Shown: piece by piece, positions 16,588-23,729 of the stretch
Layout of the letters: each line of letters opens with the position of its first letter
How positions within the stretch are numbered: the first letter of the stretch is position 1
DNA from: Betaproteobacteria bacterium
GTDB taxonomy: Bacteria > Pseudomonadota > Gammaproteobacteria > Burkholderiales > SG8-39
Reading direction: 5' to 3'
Assembly: GCA_029883975.1 (NCBI GenBank)
Contig: JAOUIL010000032.1
Location: 1-32,915 of the forward strand
DNA: 32,915 nt
The notes under the pieces: model-generated
What the model was told of the DNA's origin: nothing
Database searches by the model: none
Seen by the model: the letters and a program-made list of their open reading frames with translations, nothing else
Position numbers and translations under genes: made by a program

Positions 16588-16606
16588 GGCGCGCTAATAT
16601 AACTGC
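16588..16606. promoter_or_regulatory. 19-bp AT-rich divergent gap (shared -10-like element)
   Basis: The gap between the VOC start (minus) and TPP-enzyme start (plus) is only 19 bp and holds the one AT-rich run of the neighbourhood, CTAATATAACT (16594-16604). On the minus strand it reads TATATT about 7 nt before where a transcript would begin at the VOC ATG, so a leaderless mRNA is possible. No Shine-Dalgarno sequence is seen for the VOC gene. Any plus-strand promoter would have to lie inside the VOC gene or coincide with this element. Confidence 0.3.
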
Positions 16607-18310
16607 ATGAACAAGCCCGTAGAACCCGCGGCTGCGACCCTGACTGGCGCCGAAGCGGTGGTGGAAGTGCTGAAGGCGCACGGCGTCGAGGTGATCTTCG
16701 GCCTGTGCGGCGACACGAGCCTGCCGCTGTACGACGCCCTGGCGAGGATTCCGCACGGCATGCGGCACGTGCTGACGCGCGACGAGCGGCATGCCGCGTA
16801 CATGGCGGACGGCTATGCGCGCGTGACGGGCAAGGTCGGCGTGTGCGAAGGGCCCTCGGGAGGCGGGGCGACCTACATCCTCCCCGGATTGGTGGAGGCG
16901 AACGAATCGTCGATCCCGGTGCTGGCCATCAACACCGACGTGTCGGTGTCCTCGCGCGGCCGCTACACGCTCACCGAGCTCGACCAGAAGTCGCTCATGC
17001 GCCCGCTCACCAAGTGGAACGCGGTGCTCGACCGCTCGGCGGACATCCCGCGCACGTTCCGCGCTGCGTTCAATGCCATGACTTCAGGCCGTCCCGGTGC
17101 GGCGCACATCGCGCTGCCGTTCGACGTGCAGAACGGGCCGGTGGAGCGCGGCGACGTCTGGGGCGACCCGTCGCTCGGCATGTATCCGTCCCGGCGCGTA
17201 GCGCCGGATCCGTTCCACATCGAGCTGGCGGCGAAGGTTCTGCGGAACGCGAAGCGCCCGGTGTTCATCTGCGGGGGCGGTCCGGTGATCGCCGGTGCGC
17301 AAGCCGAGCTGCTCGAGCTCGCCGAGCGGCTGTCGGCGCCGGTGGCGACCACGATCAGCGGCCAAGGGTCGATCTCCGAGGAGCACGCGCTCGCGGTGGG
17401 GGTCGTGGGCTCGAACGGCGGCACGCCGGAAACGCGCTCGATCGTAGACCAGGCGGACGTCGTCGTGTTCGTAGGGTGCCGCGCGGGGTCGGTGACCACC
17501 GAGCGCTGGCGGTATCCCGCGCCGGGGAAGGCGAAGGTGATCCACATCGACGTGGACGCCGGCGTCATCGGCGCCAACTACAAGGTGGACGTGCCGGTCG
17601 TCGCCGATGCGAAGCTCGCGCTCGCGGCGCTGGACGAGGCGCTCGCCGAGCTGCGCCGGCCGCTGGAGGCTGCGGCGGTGGCGAAGGCGAAGGCGGAGAA
17701 GTTCGCGAAGTTCGAGGCGCTGGCGTCGTCGGGCGACCGTCCGATCAAGCCCGAGCGCGTGGTGGCGGAGCTGTCGAAGGCGCTGGATGCCGACGCCATC
17801 GTCGTCGCCGATCCGGGCACGCCTTGCCCGTATCTCTCGGCCTACTACCCGGTGCGGAAAGCGGGTCGGACCCTGTTTTCCAACCGCGCGCATGGCGCGC
17901 TGGGGTATTCGATGGCTGCCGCCGTGGGCGCGCATTTCGGGCGGCCTTCGGTGAAGACCGTCGCCGTGATGGGCGACGGCTCCTTCGGCATGTGCGCGGG
18001 GGAGATGGAGACGCTGGTGCGCTACAAGCTGCCGATCACGCTGGTGGTGATCCGCAATGCGGTGTACGGCTGGATCAAGGCGGGGCAGAAGACGGGCTAT
18101 GGAGCGCGCTACTTTTCAGTGGACTTCGGCGTCACCGACCACGCGAAGGTGGCGGAGGCGTTCGGGGTGAAGAGCTGGACGGTCGAGGATCCGGCGAAGC
18201 TGGGAGGTGTGCTGAAGGAGGCGGTCGCGTTCGGCGGGCCTGCGCTGGTGGACGTTGTTTGCCAGCCGCTGCAGGAGGCGCGCGCGCCGGTGTCGGAGTG
18301 GGTGGCGTAG
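16607..18310 (+). CDS. Thiamine-pyrophosphate-dependent enzyme (acetolactate synthase-like)
   Basis: A 567-residue three-domain TPP enzyme of the POX/AHAS type. The N-terminal PYR domain has FGLCGDTSLPLYDAL and the catalytic Glu60 in LTRDERHAAYMADGYARVTG; the middle domain spans about residues 195-330 with ICGGGPVIAGAQAELLELA; the C-terminal PP domain has the Mg/TPP-binding motif starting at Gly456-Asp457-Gly458 (VMGDGSFGMCAGEMETL) and ending IRNAVYGW. Paralogues are often annotated acetolactate synthase, but lack of an adjacent small subunit and a catabolic context argue for a 2-oxo-acid decarboxylase, oxalyl-CoA-decarboxylase-like or carboligase role. The next gene begins immediately after its stop. 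Confidence 0.88.
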   Translation: MNKPVEPAAATLTGAEAVVEVLKAHGVEVIFGLCGDTSLPLYDALARIPHGMRHVLTRDERHAAYMADGYARVTGKVGVCEGPSGGGATYILPGLVEANESSIPVLAINTDVSVSSRGRYTLTELDQKSLMRPLTKWNAVLDRSADIPRTFRAAFNAMTSGRPGAAHIALPFDVQNGPVERGDVWGDPSLGMYPSRRVAPDPFHIELAAKVLRNAKRPVFICGGGPVIAGAQAELLELAERLSAPVATTISGQGSISEEHALAVGVVGSNGGTPETRSIVDQADVVVFVGCRAGSVTTERWRYPAPGKAKVIHIDVDAGVIGANYKVDVPVVADAKLALAALDEALAELRRPLEAAAVAKAKAEKFAKFEALASSGDRPIKPERVVAELSKALDADAIVVADPGTPCPYLSAYYPVRKAGRTLFSNRAHGALGYSMAAAVGAHFGRPSVKTVAVMGDGSFGMCAGEMETLVRYKLPITLVVIRNAVYGWIKAGQKTGYGARYFSVDFGVTDHAKVAEAFGVKSWTVEDPAKLGGVLKEAVAFGGPALVDVVCQPLQEARAPVSEWVA

Positions 18311-18655
18311 ATGGCTGGCGAATCACCGGAGCGCAGCCGCAAGGAGCAGATTGACGCCGTGCTGCTCAAGCTGCCGGGCGTCGTGTCGAAGAAACTGAAC
18401 CAGCTCGACGCTTATTTCGTCAGCGACCGGATGTTCGCCTGCATCAGCGGCAAGGGCGTCGGGCTGCGCCTGCCCGCCGCCACCGTGACCGAGCTGCAGT
18501 TCTCGCGGGACAACGTTCACCCGTTCCAACCGGGCGGCACGGTGGTATCGAAGGAGTGGATCCAGATCGAGCGCGCCGACGCGACGGAGTACGAGAAGGA
18601 TCTCGAGTTGTTTCGCGCGTCGATGGAGTTTGTGAAGGGTGGGCGGGGGCGGTAG
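18311..18655 (+). CDS. TfoX N-terminal-like / MmcQ-YjbR-like small protein
   Basis: A 114-residue protein starting right after the TPP enzyme stop, probably translated by coupling. The central part KKLNQLDAYFVSDRMFACIS followed by GKGVGLRLPAATVTELQ and ending EWIQIERADATEYEKDLELF fits the TfoX-N / YjbR fold, small alpha/beta domains of unknown molecular role found in stand-alone form in many proteobacteria. A role in competence is not implied. There is no signal peptide or membrane segment. It ends the GC-rich operon; the lower-GC region begins just after. Confidence 0.75.
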   Translation: MAGESPERSRKEQIDAVLLKLPGVVSKKLNQLDAYFVSDRMFACISGKGVGLRLPAATVTELQFSRDNVHPFQPGGTVVSKEWIQIERADATEYEKDLELFRASMEFVKGGRGR

Positions 18656-18772
18656 GGGGTTGGGCGGGAGGTGCGTTCATGTCCATAGGCGCAGTCTTGT
18701 TGACCCTCCTCGAGCGTTAGGTCGAGGTGTCCACACTATCGAATGAAGTTCCGGGTCGGGGTTGATGCGGTT

Positions 18773-19012
18773 GTTAGATGGCCTCAGCGTCATGGCCGCT
18801 TTCTTCCAGCTTTCGCTTGAGCTCAACGAGCAAGCGATCTTTCTCGCGCGCAAACCGGTCCGGGTCGTCGCCGCGAATCGGTTTCCCAAGGACCGTGATT
18901 CCGCTGGGCACATGCGTCACGCGAAGTTGATTTCCTTCGCCGAGACCAAGCCACAGCTTGTCGATGACAAGGTCCGATGGCACCATGCTGTCTCGTCGTA
19001 AGGCCATCTAAC
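18773..19012. repeat. 11-bp perfect inverted repeat bounding the small ORF
   Basis: GTTAGATGGCC (18773-18783) and GGCCATCTAAC (19002-19012) are exact inverted repeats that delimit a 240-bp unit. The right arm contains the ORF start codon and the left arm its stop codon (TAA). Complementarity of GTTRRRY and RYYYAAC ends is what an integron cassette predicts; a full attC right half after the ORF stop was not found, so if a cassette, its recombination site is degenerate or truncated. No integrase gene is present in the window. Confidence 0.6.
18774..19007 (-). CDS. Unknown 77-residue protein in an integron-cassette-like unit
   Basis: A 77-residue open frame from ATG 19007 to TAA 18774, with no recognised family. 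It has an N-terminal strand-rich part (VIDKLWLGLGEGNQLRVTHV, then PSGITVLGKPIRGDD) and a basic C-terminal helix (RFAREKDRLLVELKRKLEES). Codon use is less GC-extreme than neighbours. The start codon sits in GTTAGATGGCC and the stop in GGCCATCTAACAACCGC (minus-strand reading), exactly as in many integron gene cassettes, where the ORF begins just after a GTTRRRY core site and ends at the RYYYAAC of its attC. No Shine-Dalgarno site precedes it, also common for cassettes. An internal ATG (codon 8) is an alternative start. Confidence 0.6.
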   Translation of the reverse strand: MALRRDSMVPSDLVIDKLWLGLGEGNQLRVTHVPSGITVLGKPIRGDDPDRFAREKDRLLVELKRKLEESGHDAEAI

Positions 19013-19262
19013 GTGTAGTGAACGGCGTAGACGCCGAGTAACAATGCGGGATGCTCCGATGGCTTGTCATCCTTCCCCCAGATTCAAGCGTTTAGTGCTC
19101 TGACTACACGTCCGCAGCATCCTTAATGGGCGCCGTTGCGCCCGCGTATAGGAGGTTGGCCGCCTTGCGAAAAGGGAAGTGCCTGGAGATCACGGACGTC
19201 CATCCCGGCAGATATCAAACGAACAGACAGCCGAAGCGCCCTCAGGCGCCACGGCCAGTTCC

Positions 19263-20090
19263 TTAGAGCCTCCCCAACTTCCTCTCCGCCCCCGCATACA
19301 GCACCTCCCGCATCGCCTTCGCCGCTTGCGCATGGAACGCCACCGCCTCGGGATCGAAATCCCCCACAGGCTTCGGCGTCAAAGCGAAATTCCCGAACCG
19401 ATCCTCCCCCCGCACCAGCGCAGCGCAATCCCAGGCCCCGACGACCTGCTTGGTCGCGGGCGGCATGAAGTGCATGGACACGCCGATGCGCCGGTCCGGA
19501 GAAACGTTCGGCCCCGAGCCGTGCGCGAGGCAGTAGTTGTGCAGCGACATCTCGCCGGCGCGAAGCGGCATGACCACGGCGCGCGACTCATCCAGCCCGG
19601 GAATCACCTGCCCGCGGGTCAGCATGTTGTCCTGGTGGTAAGTGTCTTCGTGCCTGAGGGTTTCGCCCAGGTGGGTGCGGGGCATGACTTTCATGCAGCC
19701 CGCATCGACGCTTGCATCGGAGATCGCGAACCACGCGGTGATCACGTTCCGGGATGACAGACCCCAGTAGGTGTTGTCCTGGTGCCAGCCGACGAAACTC
19801 TTCGAGCCGGCATCCTTGATCCAGAAGATGGTGCTCCAGCACAGGATGTCCGGGCCGATGAGCTGCTCGATCGGATCGAGGACGCGTGGGTCGCGGATGA
19901 GGTCGTCCAGCCACTTGAACAGCAGGAACGCCCGCGAACGCTGCGCGGCCTCGAGCTTGCCGCCCTGGCGCGCCTCCACCGCCTCGAGCTGCCGCCGGAG
20001 CCCATGCGCCTCGGGCGCGGACATGACGGGCACGGGGCAGACGTAGCCGTCGCGGTGGTACTGCTCGACCTCCTGTGTGCTGAGCGCCAT
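19263..20090 (-). CDS. Phytanoyl-CoA dioxygenase (PhyH)-family Fe(II)/2-oxoglutarate oxygenase
   Basis: A 275-residue non-heme iron oxygenase. ATG 20090 has a GGAGG site close upstream. The double-stranded beta-helix shows the iron-binding pair in VGWHQDNTYWGL (HxD, about residues 101-103) and the distal His in LHNYCLAHGSGPNVSPDRR, followed by the 2-oxoglutarate-binding Arg region RRIGVSMHFMPP. The start YHRDGYVCPVPVMSAPEAHG is typical of PhyH proteins. Such enzymes hydroxylate small molecules such as acyl-CoAs, ectoine or natural-product intermediates; the substrate is unknown. It is divergent from the COG2521 methyltransferase with a 47-bp gap. Confidence 0.9.
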   Translation of the reverse strand: MALSTQEVEQYHRDGYVCPVPVMSAPEAHGLRRQLEAVEARQGGKLEAAQRSRAFLLFKWLDDLIRDPRVLDPIEQLIGPDILCWSTIFWIKDAGSKSFVGWHQDNTYWGLSSRNVITAWFAISDASVDAGCMKVMPRTHLGETLRHEDTYHQDNMLTRGQVIPGLDESRAVVMPLRAGEMSLHNYCLAHGSGPNVSPDRRIGVSMHFMPPATKQVVGAWDCAALVRGEDRFGNFALTPKPVGDFDPEAVAFHAQAAKAMREVLYAGAERKLGRL

Positions 20091-20137
20091 CCAGGCCTCC
20101 TCGTGCCGGCGGACGATTCCATGATACAGAACAGCCG

Positions 20138-20959
20138 ATGAAAGGCCCGCTGTTGACCCTGCAGGTGCACGAGGCGCTGCGCGCCGCCGCAACGGCCGGC
20201 GAGCCGACGCTCGAGTGCTCGCTCGACCTCGAGAAGTCCAAGTCCGTTGTCGAGCTGCACCCGGAGGGCTGGACCTGGCAGGGCGCGAAGTACCCTTGGC
20301 TCGAGAACTGCAAGGACCGGACGGTCTACTACTGGGACGGCGAGAAGTTCGAGCCGGTACAGAGATACACCAGCGCGCTGGTGAAGATGGTGCCGACGAA
20401 GTGGGGCCCGCCGACCTTCGAGATCGACGGCATCAAGATGCACCCCACTGAACATGTCTCGCCCTACGCGGACGCCGAAAGGAAAGTCAGCCTGATTCAG
20501 CCCGGGGGTAAGGCCATCCTCGACACCTGCGGAGGACTGGGCTACACCGCCGCCGCGTGCTTGAAGGGCGGAGCGAAAGAGATACGTTCGTACGAGAAGA
20601 ACGCCGACGTGATCTGGCTGCGCGAGATCAATCCCTGGTCGCCCGAAGCCAGCGGCGCCTTGACGCTGAAGCACGGCGACATCGTCGAGGAGATCGCAAA
20701 GATGCCCGACGCCTCGTTCGACGCCGTCCTGCACGACCCGCCGCGCTTCGGCATTGCCGGCGAGCTCTACTCGCAGGCCTTCTACGGCCAGCTCGCGCGG
20801 GTGCTGAAACGCAAGGGCAGGCTGTTCCACTACACCGGCACGCCGAACAAGCTGACCACCGGCCGCGACGTGCCGAACGAAGTGGCGAAACGCCTGCGCA
20901 AGGCCGGCTTCGCGACGCAGCTGAATGGCGACGGGGTGCTGGCGACGAAGATCTCGTGA
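20138..20959 (+). CDS. COG2521-type SAM-dependent methyltransferase (archaeal-like)
   Basis: A 273-residue protein. The N-terminal 95 residues are a small domain (LECSLDLEKSKSVVELHPEG, then KFEPVQRYTSALVKMVPT); the C-terminal part is a Rossmann methyltransferase with motif I ILDTCGGLGYTAAACLKGG, motif II RSYEKNADVIWLREINPWSP, the GDIVEEI acidic loop and the active-site-like motif AVLHDPPRFGIAGELYSQAF, then GRLFHYTGTPN. The combination NPWSP with HDPPRF-AGELYS is the hallmark, as I recall it, of COG2521, a group of predicted methyltransferases known mainly from archaea. The DPPR motif resembles DPPY of N-methyltransferases acting on nucleic acid or exocyclic amino groups. The substrate is unknown. 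The start ATG is the first in frame after the divergent dioxygenase. Confidence 0.82.
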   Translation: MKGPLLTLQVHEALRAAATAGEPTLECSLDLEKSKSVVELHPEGWTWQGAKYPWLENCKDRTVYYWDGEKFEPVQRYTSALVKMVPTKWGPPTFEIDGIKMHPTEHVSPYADAERKVSLIQPGGKAILDTCGGLGYTAAACLKGGAKEIRSYEKNADVIWLREINPWSPEASGALTLKHGDIVEEIAKMPDASFDAVLHDPPRFGIAGELYSQAFYGQLARVLKRKGRLFHYTGTPNKLTTGRDVPNEVAKRLRKAGFATQLNGDGVLATKIS

Positions 20960-21005
20960 ATGCCGCGGCCCCATGGCCGGGAGCCGAATACAACGCTGAA
21001 ACAAT

Positions 21006-21027
21006 CCGGGAACGAATGGTATCCCGG
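21006..21027. promoter_or_regulatory. Palindrome upstream of the OsmC gene
   Basis: The 155-bp gap between the methyltransferase and OsmC genes has an inverted repeat CCGGGA (21006-21011) / TCCCGG (21022-21027) with a 10-base spacer. It could be the methyltransferase terminator (no T-run follows) or an operator for the OsmC gene. A strong ribosome site, AAAGGAGGG, lies 8 bases before the OsmC ATG. No convincing -35/-10 pair was recognised. Confidence 0.3.
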
Positions 21028-21114
21028 GCCGACATCCCGCCAACACACGCCCCGCCTACAGTTCCCTCCCGCAGCAACTGCACACTTATCCAACCCTAAA
21101 GGAGGGAACACACG

Positions 21115-21678
21115 ATGACCGCAGTCGCGGAAAAGCAGGTACAGAACGGCGTGAACGTCGAGGCGCTCCTCGGCGCGCGCGAAGCGCTCAGCAAGGCCCC
21201 CGAGGCCGCCAGGTTCAACTGGAAAGCCACCAGCAAGTGGGTGGGCGGCACGCACACCCGCACCCACATGAAGAGCTTCTTCGGCCTGGGCGGCGACCAG
21301 AGCCACAAGTCGGAGTTCAGCTTCGACACGGACCACCCCGAGATCTTCGCTTCCGAAGACAAGGGCGCGACCCCGGTGGAGATGGTGCTCACCGGCCTCG
21401 CCGGCTGCCTGACGGCGGGCGTCGCGGCGGTAGCGCAGATGCGCAAGATCCAGCTGCGCTCGGTCAAGGCGACGCTCGAGGGCTCGATGGACATCCAGGG
21501 CATCCTCGGCATCGACAGCGACGTGCGCAACGGCTTCGACGGCGTGACGGTGAAGTTCGAGATCGACGCCGACGCCACCAAGCAGGAGATCGAAGCGCTG
21601 GTCGCGCAGTCGCAGAAGCGCTCGGCGGTCTACGACATCCTGACCAACCCGACCAACGTTACGGTCAGCGTCAGCTAG
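21115..21678 (+). CDS. OsmC/Ohr-family protein with a single conserved cysteine
   Basis: A 187-residue OsmC-like protein, preceded by an unusually strong Shine-Dalgarno sequence. It has the family pattern: an N-terminal helix, the beta strand NWKATSKWVGGTHTRTHMKS, the loop ATPVEMVLTGLAGCLTAGVA with the peroxidatic-position Cys98, and the C-terminal EIEALVAQSQKRSAVYDILT followed by NPTNVTVSVS. In classical OsmC/Ohr hydroperoxide reductases a second cysteine (in a CPV motif) lies where this protein has Ser170 (RSAV). The two-cysteine chemistry therefore cannot operate as in Ohr, so it may belong to the one-cysteine OsmC subgroup. The flavin monooxygenase starts 4 bp after its stop, so they are probably co-transcribed. 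Confidence 0.9.
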   Translation: MTAVAEKQVQNGVNVEALLGAREALSKAPEAARFNWKATSKWVGGTHTRTHMKSFFGLGGDQSHKSEFSFDTDHPEIFASEDKGATPVEMVLTGLAGCLTAGVAAVAQMRKIQLRSVKATLEGSMDIQGILGIDSDVRNGFDGVTVKFEIDADATKQEIEALVAQSQKRSAVYDILTNPTNVTVSVS

Positions 21679-21682
21679 CCGC

Positions 21683-23008
21683 GTGCGCACCGACGTCGTC
21701 ATCGTCGGGGCGGGCCACGCCGGCCTTGCAATGAGCCGCCGCCTTGGCGAGCGCTCGATCGACCACGTGGTCCTCGAGCGCGGCGAGGTGGCGAACTCGT
21801 GGAAGACCGAGCGCTGGGACTCGCTCAGGCTGCTCACGCCAACCTGGCAGAGCCGCCTGCCCGGGTTCGCGGACGCGTCGGGCGAGGACCCGCACGGCTT
21901 TCGCACGATGCCGGAGACGATCGCCTTCCTCGAACGCTACGCCTGGGCGATTTCGGCCCCGGTGCATCAGCACACCGCAGTCAACTCGGTGCGGCGCACG
22001 GAGGAGGGCTACGCCGTGCAGACCAGCCGAGGCGCGTGGCGCAGCCGCGCCGTGGTGCTGGCGAGCGGCGCGTGCAACATCGCGAACGTCCCGCGGCAGC
22101 TCGCCGCAGCGCTGCCCGCTGCGGTCGCCAGCTTCACCCCGCACCAGTACCGCAATCCCTCGCAGCTCGAGCAGGGCGGCGTGCTGGTGGTCGGCGCATC
22201 GGCCACGGGCGTGCAGCTCGCCGAGGAGATCCAGCGCTCGGGCCGTCAGGTGACGCTGGCGGTAGCAGAGCACATCCGCATGCCGAGGCGCTACCGCGGA
22301 CGGGACATCCAGTGGTGGATGGACGCGGCGGGCATTCTCGACCTGCGCCACGACGAGGTGGACGACCTCGGCCGCGTGCGCGAGGTCCCTTCGCTGCAGC
22401 TCACCGGCAACGACCAGGGCCGCATGCTCGACCTGAATGCGCTCACGGCGAGCGGCGTGCGGCTCGCCGGCCGCCTCGCGGGCCTGAGGGACGGCAAGGC
22501 GCTCTTTTCGGGGGCGCTCGCCAACCAGGTGGCGCTCTCCGACCTGAAAATGAACCGGCTGCTCGATGCCATCGACGGCTGGGTGAGCGAGAAGGGGCTG
22601 GAGGGCGAGGTTCCGCCGCCCGAGCGCTTCGAGCCCACCCGCATCGAGGCCTCGCCGCCGCTCGCGCTCGACCTCGTGCGCGGCGGGATCCGCACCGTGC
22701 TCTGGGCGACCGGCTTCCGGCCCGACTACTCGTGGCTCGAAGTGCCGGCGCTCGATCGCAAGGGCCGGCTGCGCCACGACGGCGGCGTCGTGGACGCCCC
22801 CGGGCTGTACGTGATGGGGCTGCCGTTCCTGCGGCGGCGCAAGTCGGCGCTCATCGACGGCGCGGGCGAAGATGCGCGCGAGCTGAGCGCGCACCTCGCG
22901 ACGCACCTCGATCAGCGCGCCGGCATCGACTTGCTCATGCGCTCGACGATGTCGGGCGGCACGAAGTTCACGAGCTCGGTGCTCTCGGCCTCGACCAGCT
23001 CGACGTAG
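21683..23008 (+). CDS. FAD-dependent monooxygenase/oxidoreductase (CzcO/FMO-like)
   Basis: A 441-residue flavoprotein starting at GTG 21683. Two Rossmann motifs are clear: FAD-binding VVIVGAGHAGLAMSRRLGE near residues 5-23 and NADPH-binding VLVVGASATGVQLAEEIQRS near 170-190. The segments VVLERGEVANSWKTERWDSL and TVLWATGFRPDYSWLEV (ATG motif) are typical of CzcO-type flavin monooxygenases. It should oxidise a small molecule with O2 and NADPH; the substrate is unknown. The C-terminal 32 or so codons overlap the 3' end of the convergent SDR gene by 97 bp, and the Ser/Thr-rich final residues look unlike the family, so the frame may have lost its original stop and been extended. Confidence 0.88.
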   Translation: MRTDVVIVGAGHAGLAMSRRLGERSIDHVVLERGEVANSWKTERWDSLRLLTPTWQSRLPGFADASGEDPHGFRTMPETIAFLERYAWAISAPVHQHTAVNSVRRTEEGYAVQTSRGAWRSRAVVLASGACNIANVPRQLAAALPAAVASFTPHQYRNPSQLEQGGVLVVGASATGVQLAEEIQRSGRQVTLAVAEHIRMPRRYRGRDIQWWMDAAGILDLRHDEVDDLGRVREVPSLQLTGNDQGRMLDLNALTASGVRLAGRLAGLRDGKALFSGALANQVALSDLKMNRLLDAIDGWVSEKGLEGEVPPPERFEPTRIEASPPLALDLVRGGIRTVLWATGFRPDYSWLEVPALDRKGRLRHDGGVVDAPGLYVMGLPFLRRRKSALIDGAGEDARELSAHLATHLDQRAGIDLLMRSTMSGGTKFTSSVLSASTSST

Positions 23009-23676
23009 CGCTTCACCACGTCGGCCGGGTCGAGCTGGCCCACGGTGATGCGCTGCACGAGCGCGTCCATGGCCGCCACGTCCTCGGGCGCCGCGGTCTT
23101 GCGGTCGAACCATTCGCCGGGGTTGTTGGCCATGCGGTCGTTGAAGCCCGTGGCGTACGGACCCGGATTGATGAGGCACACGTCCACGCCGAACATCTTC
23201 AGCTCGGCGCGCAGCGCGGTGCCGAAGGCCTGGATGGCGTGCTTGGTCATCGTGTACGGCCCGGAGCCCAGGCCCGCGCGCACGCCGCCGATCGAGGACA
23301 CGATGATGATGCGGCCGGCGCGCTTCTTCCTCATCTTCAGCGCGACGCGCTGCGTGACGGCGACGGTGGCGAAGACGTTCACCTCGAACACCGCGCGCAG
23401 CCGCTCCAGCGGGATGAGCGACAGCGGCCCGGTCTGGCCGAGGGCGGCGTTGGCGATGAAGACGTCGAGGTCCCATTGGTCCACCTTGGCCACGTCCTCG
23501 GCCTTGGTGATGTCGAGCTTGACCACGGTCAGCTTCGGCCCGGCCTTCGCGAGCTCGGCGGCCTGCGCGTCGTTCAGCACGGCGGCGATCACCTTGTGGC
23601 CGCGCTTCGCGAGCTCGAGGGCCGCGCCGCGGCCGAAGCCGCTTCCCGCGCCGGTGATGAGAACGGTCCTGGACAT
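22912..23676 (-). CDS. Short-chain dehydrogenase/reductase (SDR)
   Basis: A 254-residue classical SDR. The NAD(P)-binding TGAGSGFGRGAALELAKRGH is at the N-terminus, DVFIANAALGQTG replaces the usual NNAG motif by NAA, and the catalytic Ser (IVSSIGGVRAGLGSGP) and Tyr/Lys (YTMTKHA) are present. After the active site comes CLINPGPYATGFNDRM, a typical substrate loop. It should oxidise a hydroxyl or reduce a ketone. It lies 53 bp downstream of the aspartic protease gene in the same direction and may be the distal gene of that operon. Its 3' end overlaps the convergent FMO-like gene by 97 bp. Confidence 0.9.
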   Translation of the reverse strand: MSRTVLITGAGSGFGRGAALELAKRGHKVIAAVLNDAQAAELAKAGPKLTVVKLDITKAEDVAKVDQWDLDVFIANAALGQTGPLSLIPLERLRAVFEVNVFATVAVTQRVALKMRKKRAGRIIIVSSIGGVRAGLGSGPYTMTKHAIQAFGTALRAELKMFGVDVCLINPGPYATGFNDRMANNPGEWFDRKTAAPEDVAAMDALVQRITVGQLDPADVVKRYVELVEAESTELVNFVPPDIVERMSKSMPAR

Positions 23677-23729
23677 GCCTGCCTCCTCTGGTTATCGACC
23701 CCGGATTGTGACGATGTCGAGAGGCCCCG

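Larger units (their letters stand above)
18656..19262. other. Lower-GC intergenic region with one cassette-like ORF
   Basis: This 607-bp stretch between the TfoX-N-like gene and the PhyH-type dioxygenase is visibly less GC-rich and has more relaxed codon use than the rest of the window. Apart from the small ORF at 18774-19007 I see no convincing gene. It holds several GTTRRRY/RYYYAAC words (GTTAGGT at 18713-18719, GTTAGAT at 18773-18779, ATCTAAC at 19006-19012) and a 9-bp inverted repeat (ACGTGTAGT at 19011-19019 with ACTACACGT at 19103-19111). These suggest acquired DNA. 19112-19262 shows nothing I can identify beyond a G/C-rich hairpin-like segment just before the dioxygenase stop. Confidence 0.5.

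Noticed and set aside
14324-16792. Amidase frame extending upstream as an 822-codon reading
   Set aside because: The part before 15733 is Arg/Ala-rich shadow sequence opposite to nothing conserved and in another frame of the VOC gene, which has clear glyoxalase-like motifs; the ATGA overlap defines the amidase start.
16607-18310. Naming the TPP enzyme ilvB/ilvG
   Set aside because: There is no small regulatory subunit or ilvC nearby, and the catabolic neighbours fit other members of the same superfamily equally well.
18311-18655. Naming the small protein TfoX (competence regulator)
   Set aside because: Only the N-terminal-type domain is visible and the C-terminal TfoX domain is absent; stand-alone relatives are of unknown function.
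19123-19428. Minus-strand 101-codon frame at the end of the dioxygenase region
   Set aside because: It overlaps the 3' end of the well-supported PhyH-family gene in another frame and has Gly/Arg-rich low-complexity composition.
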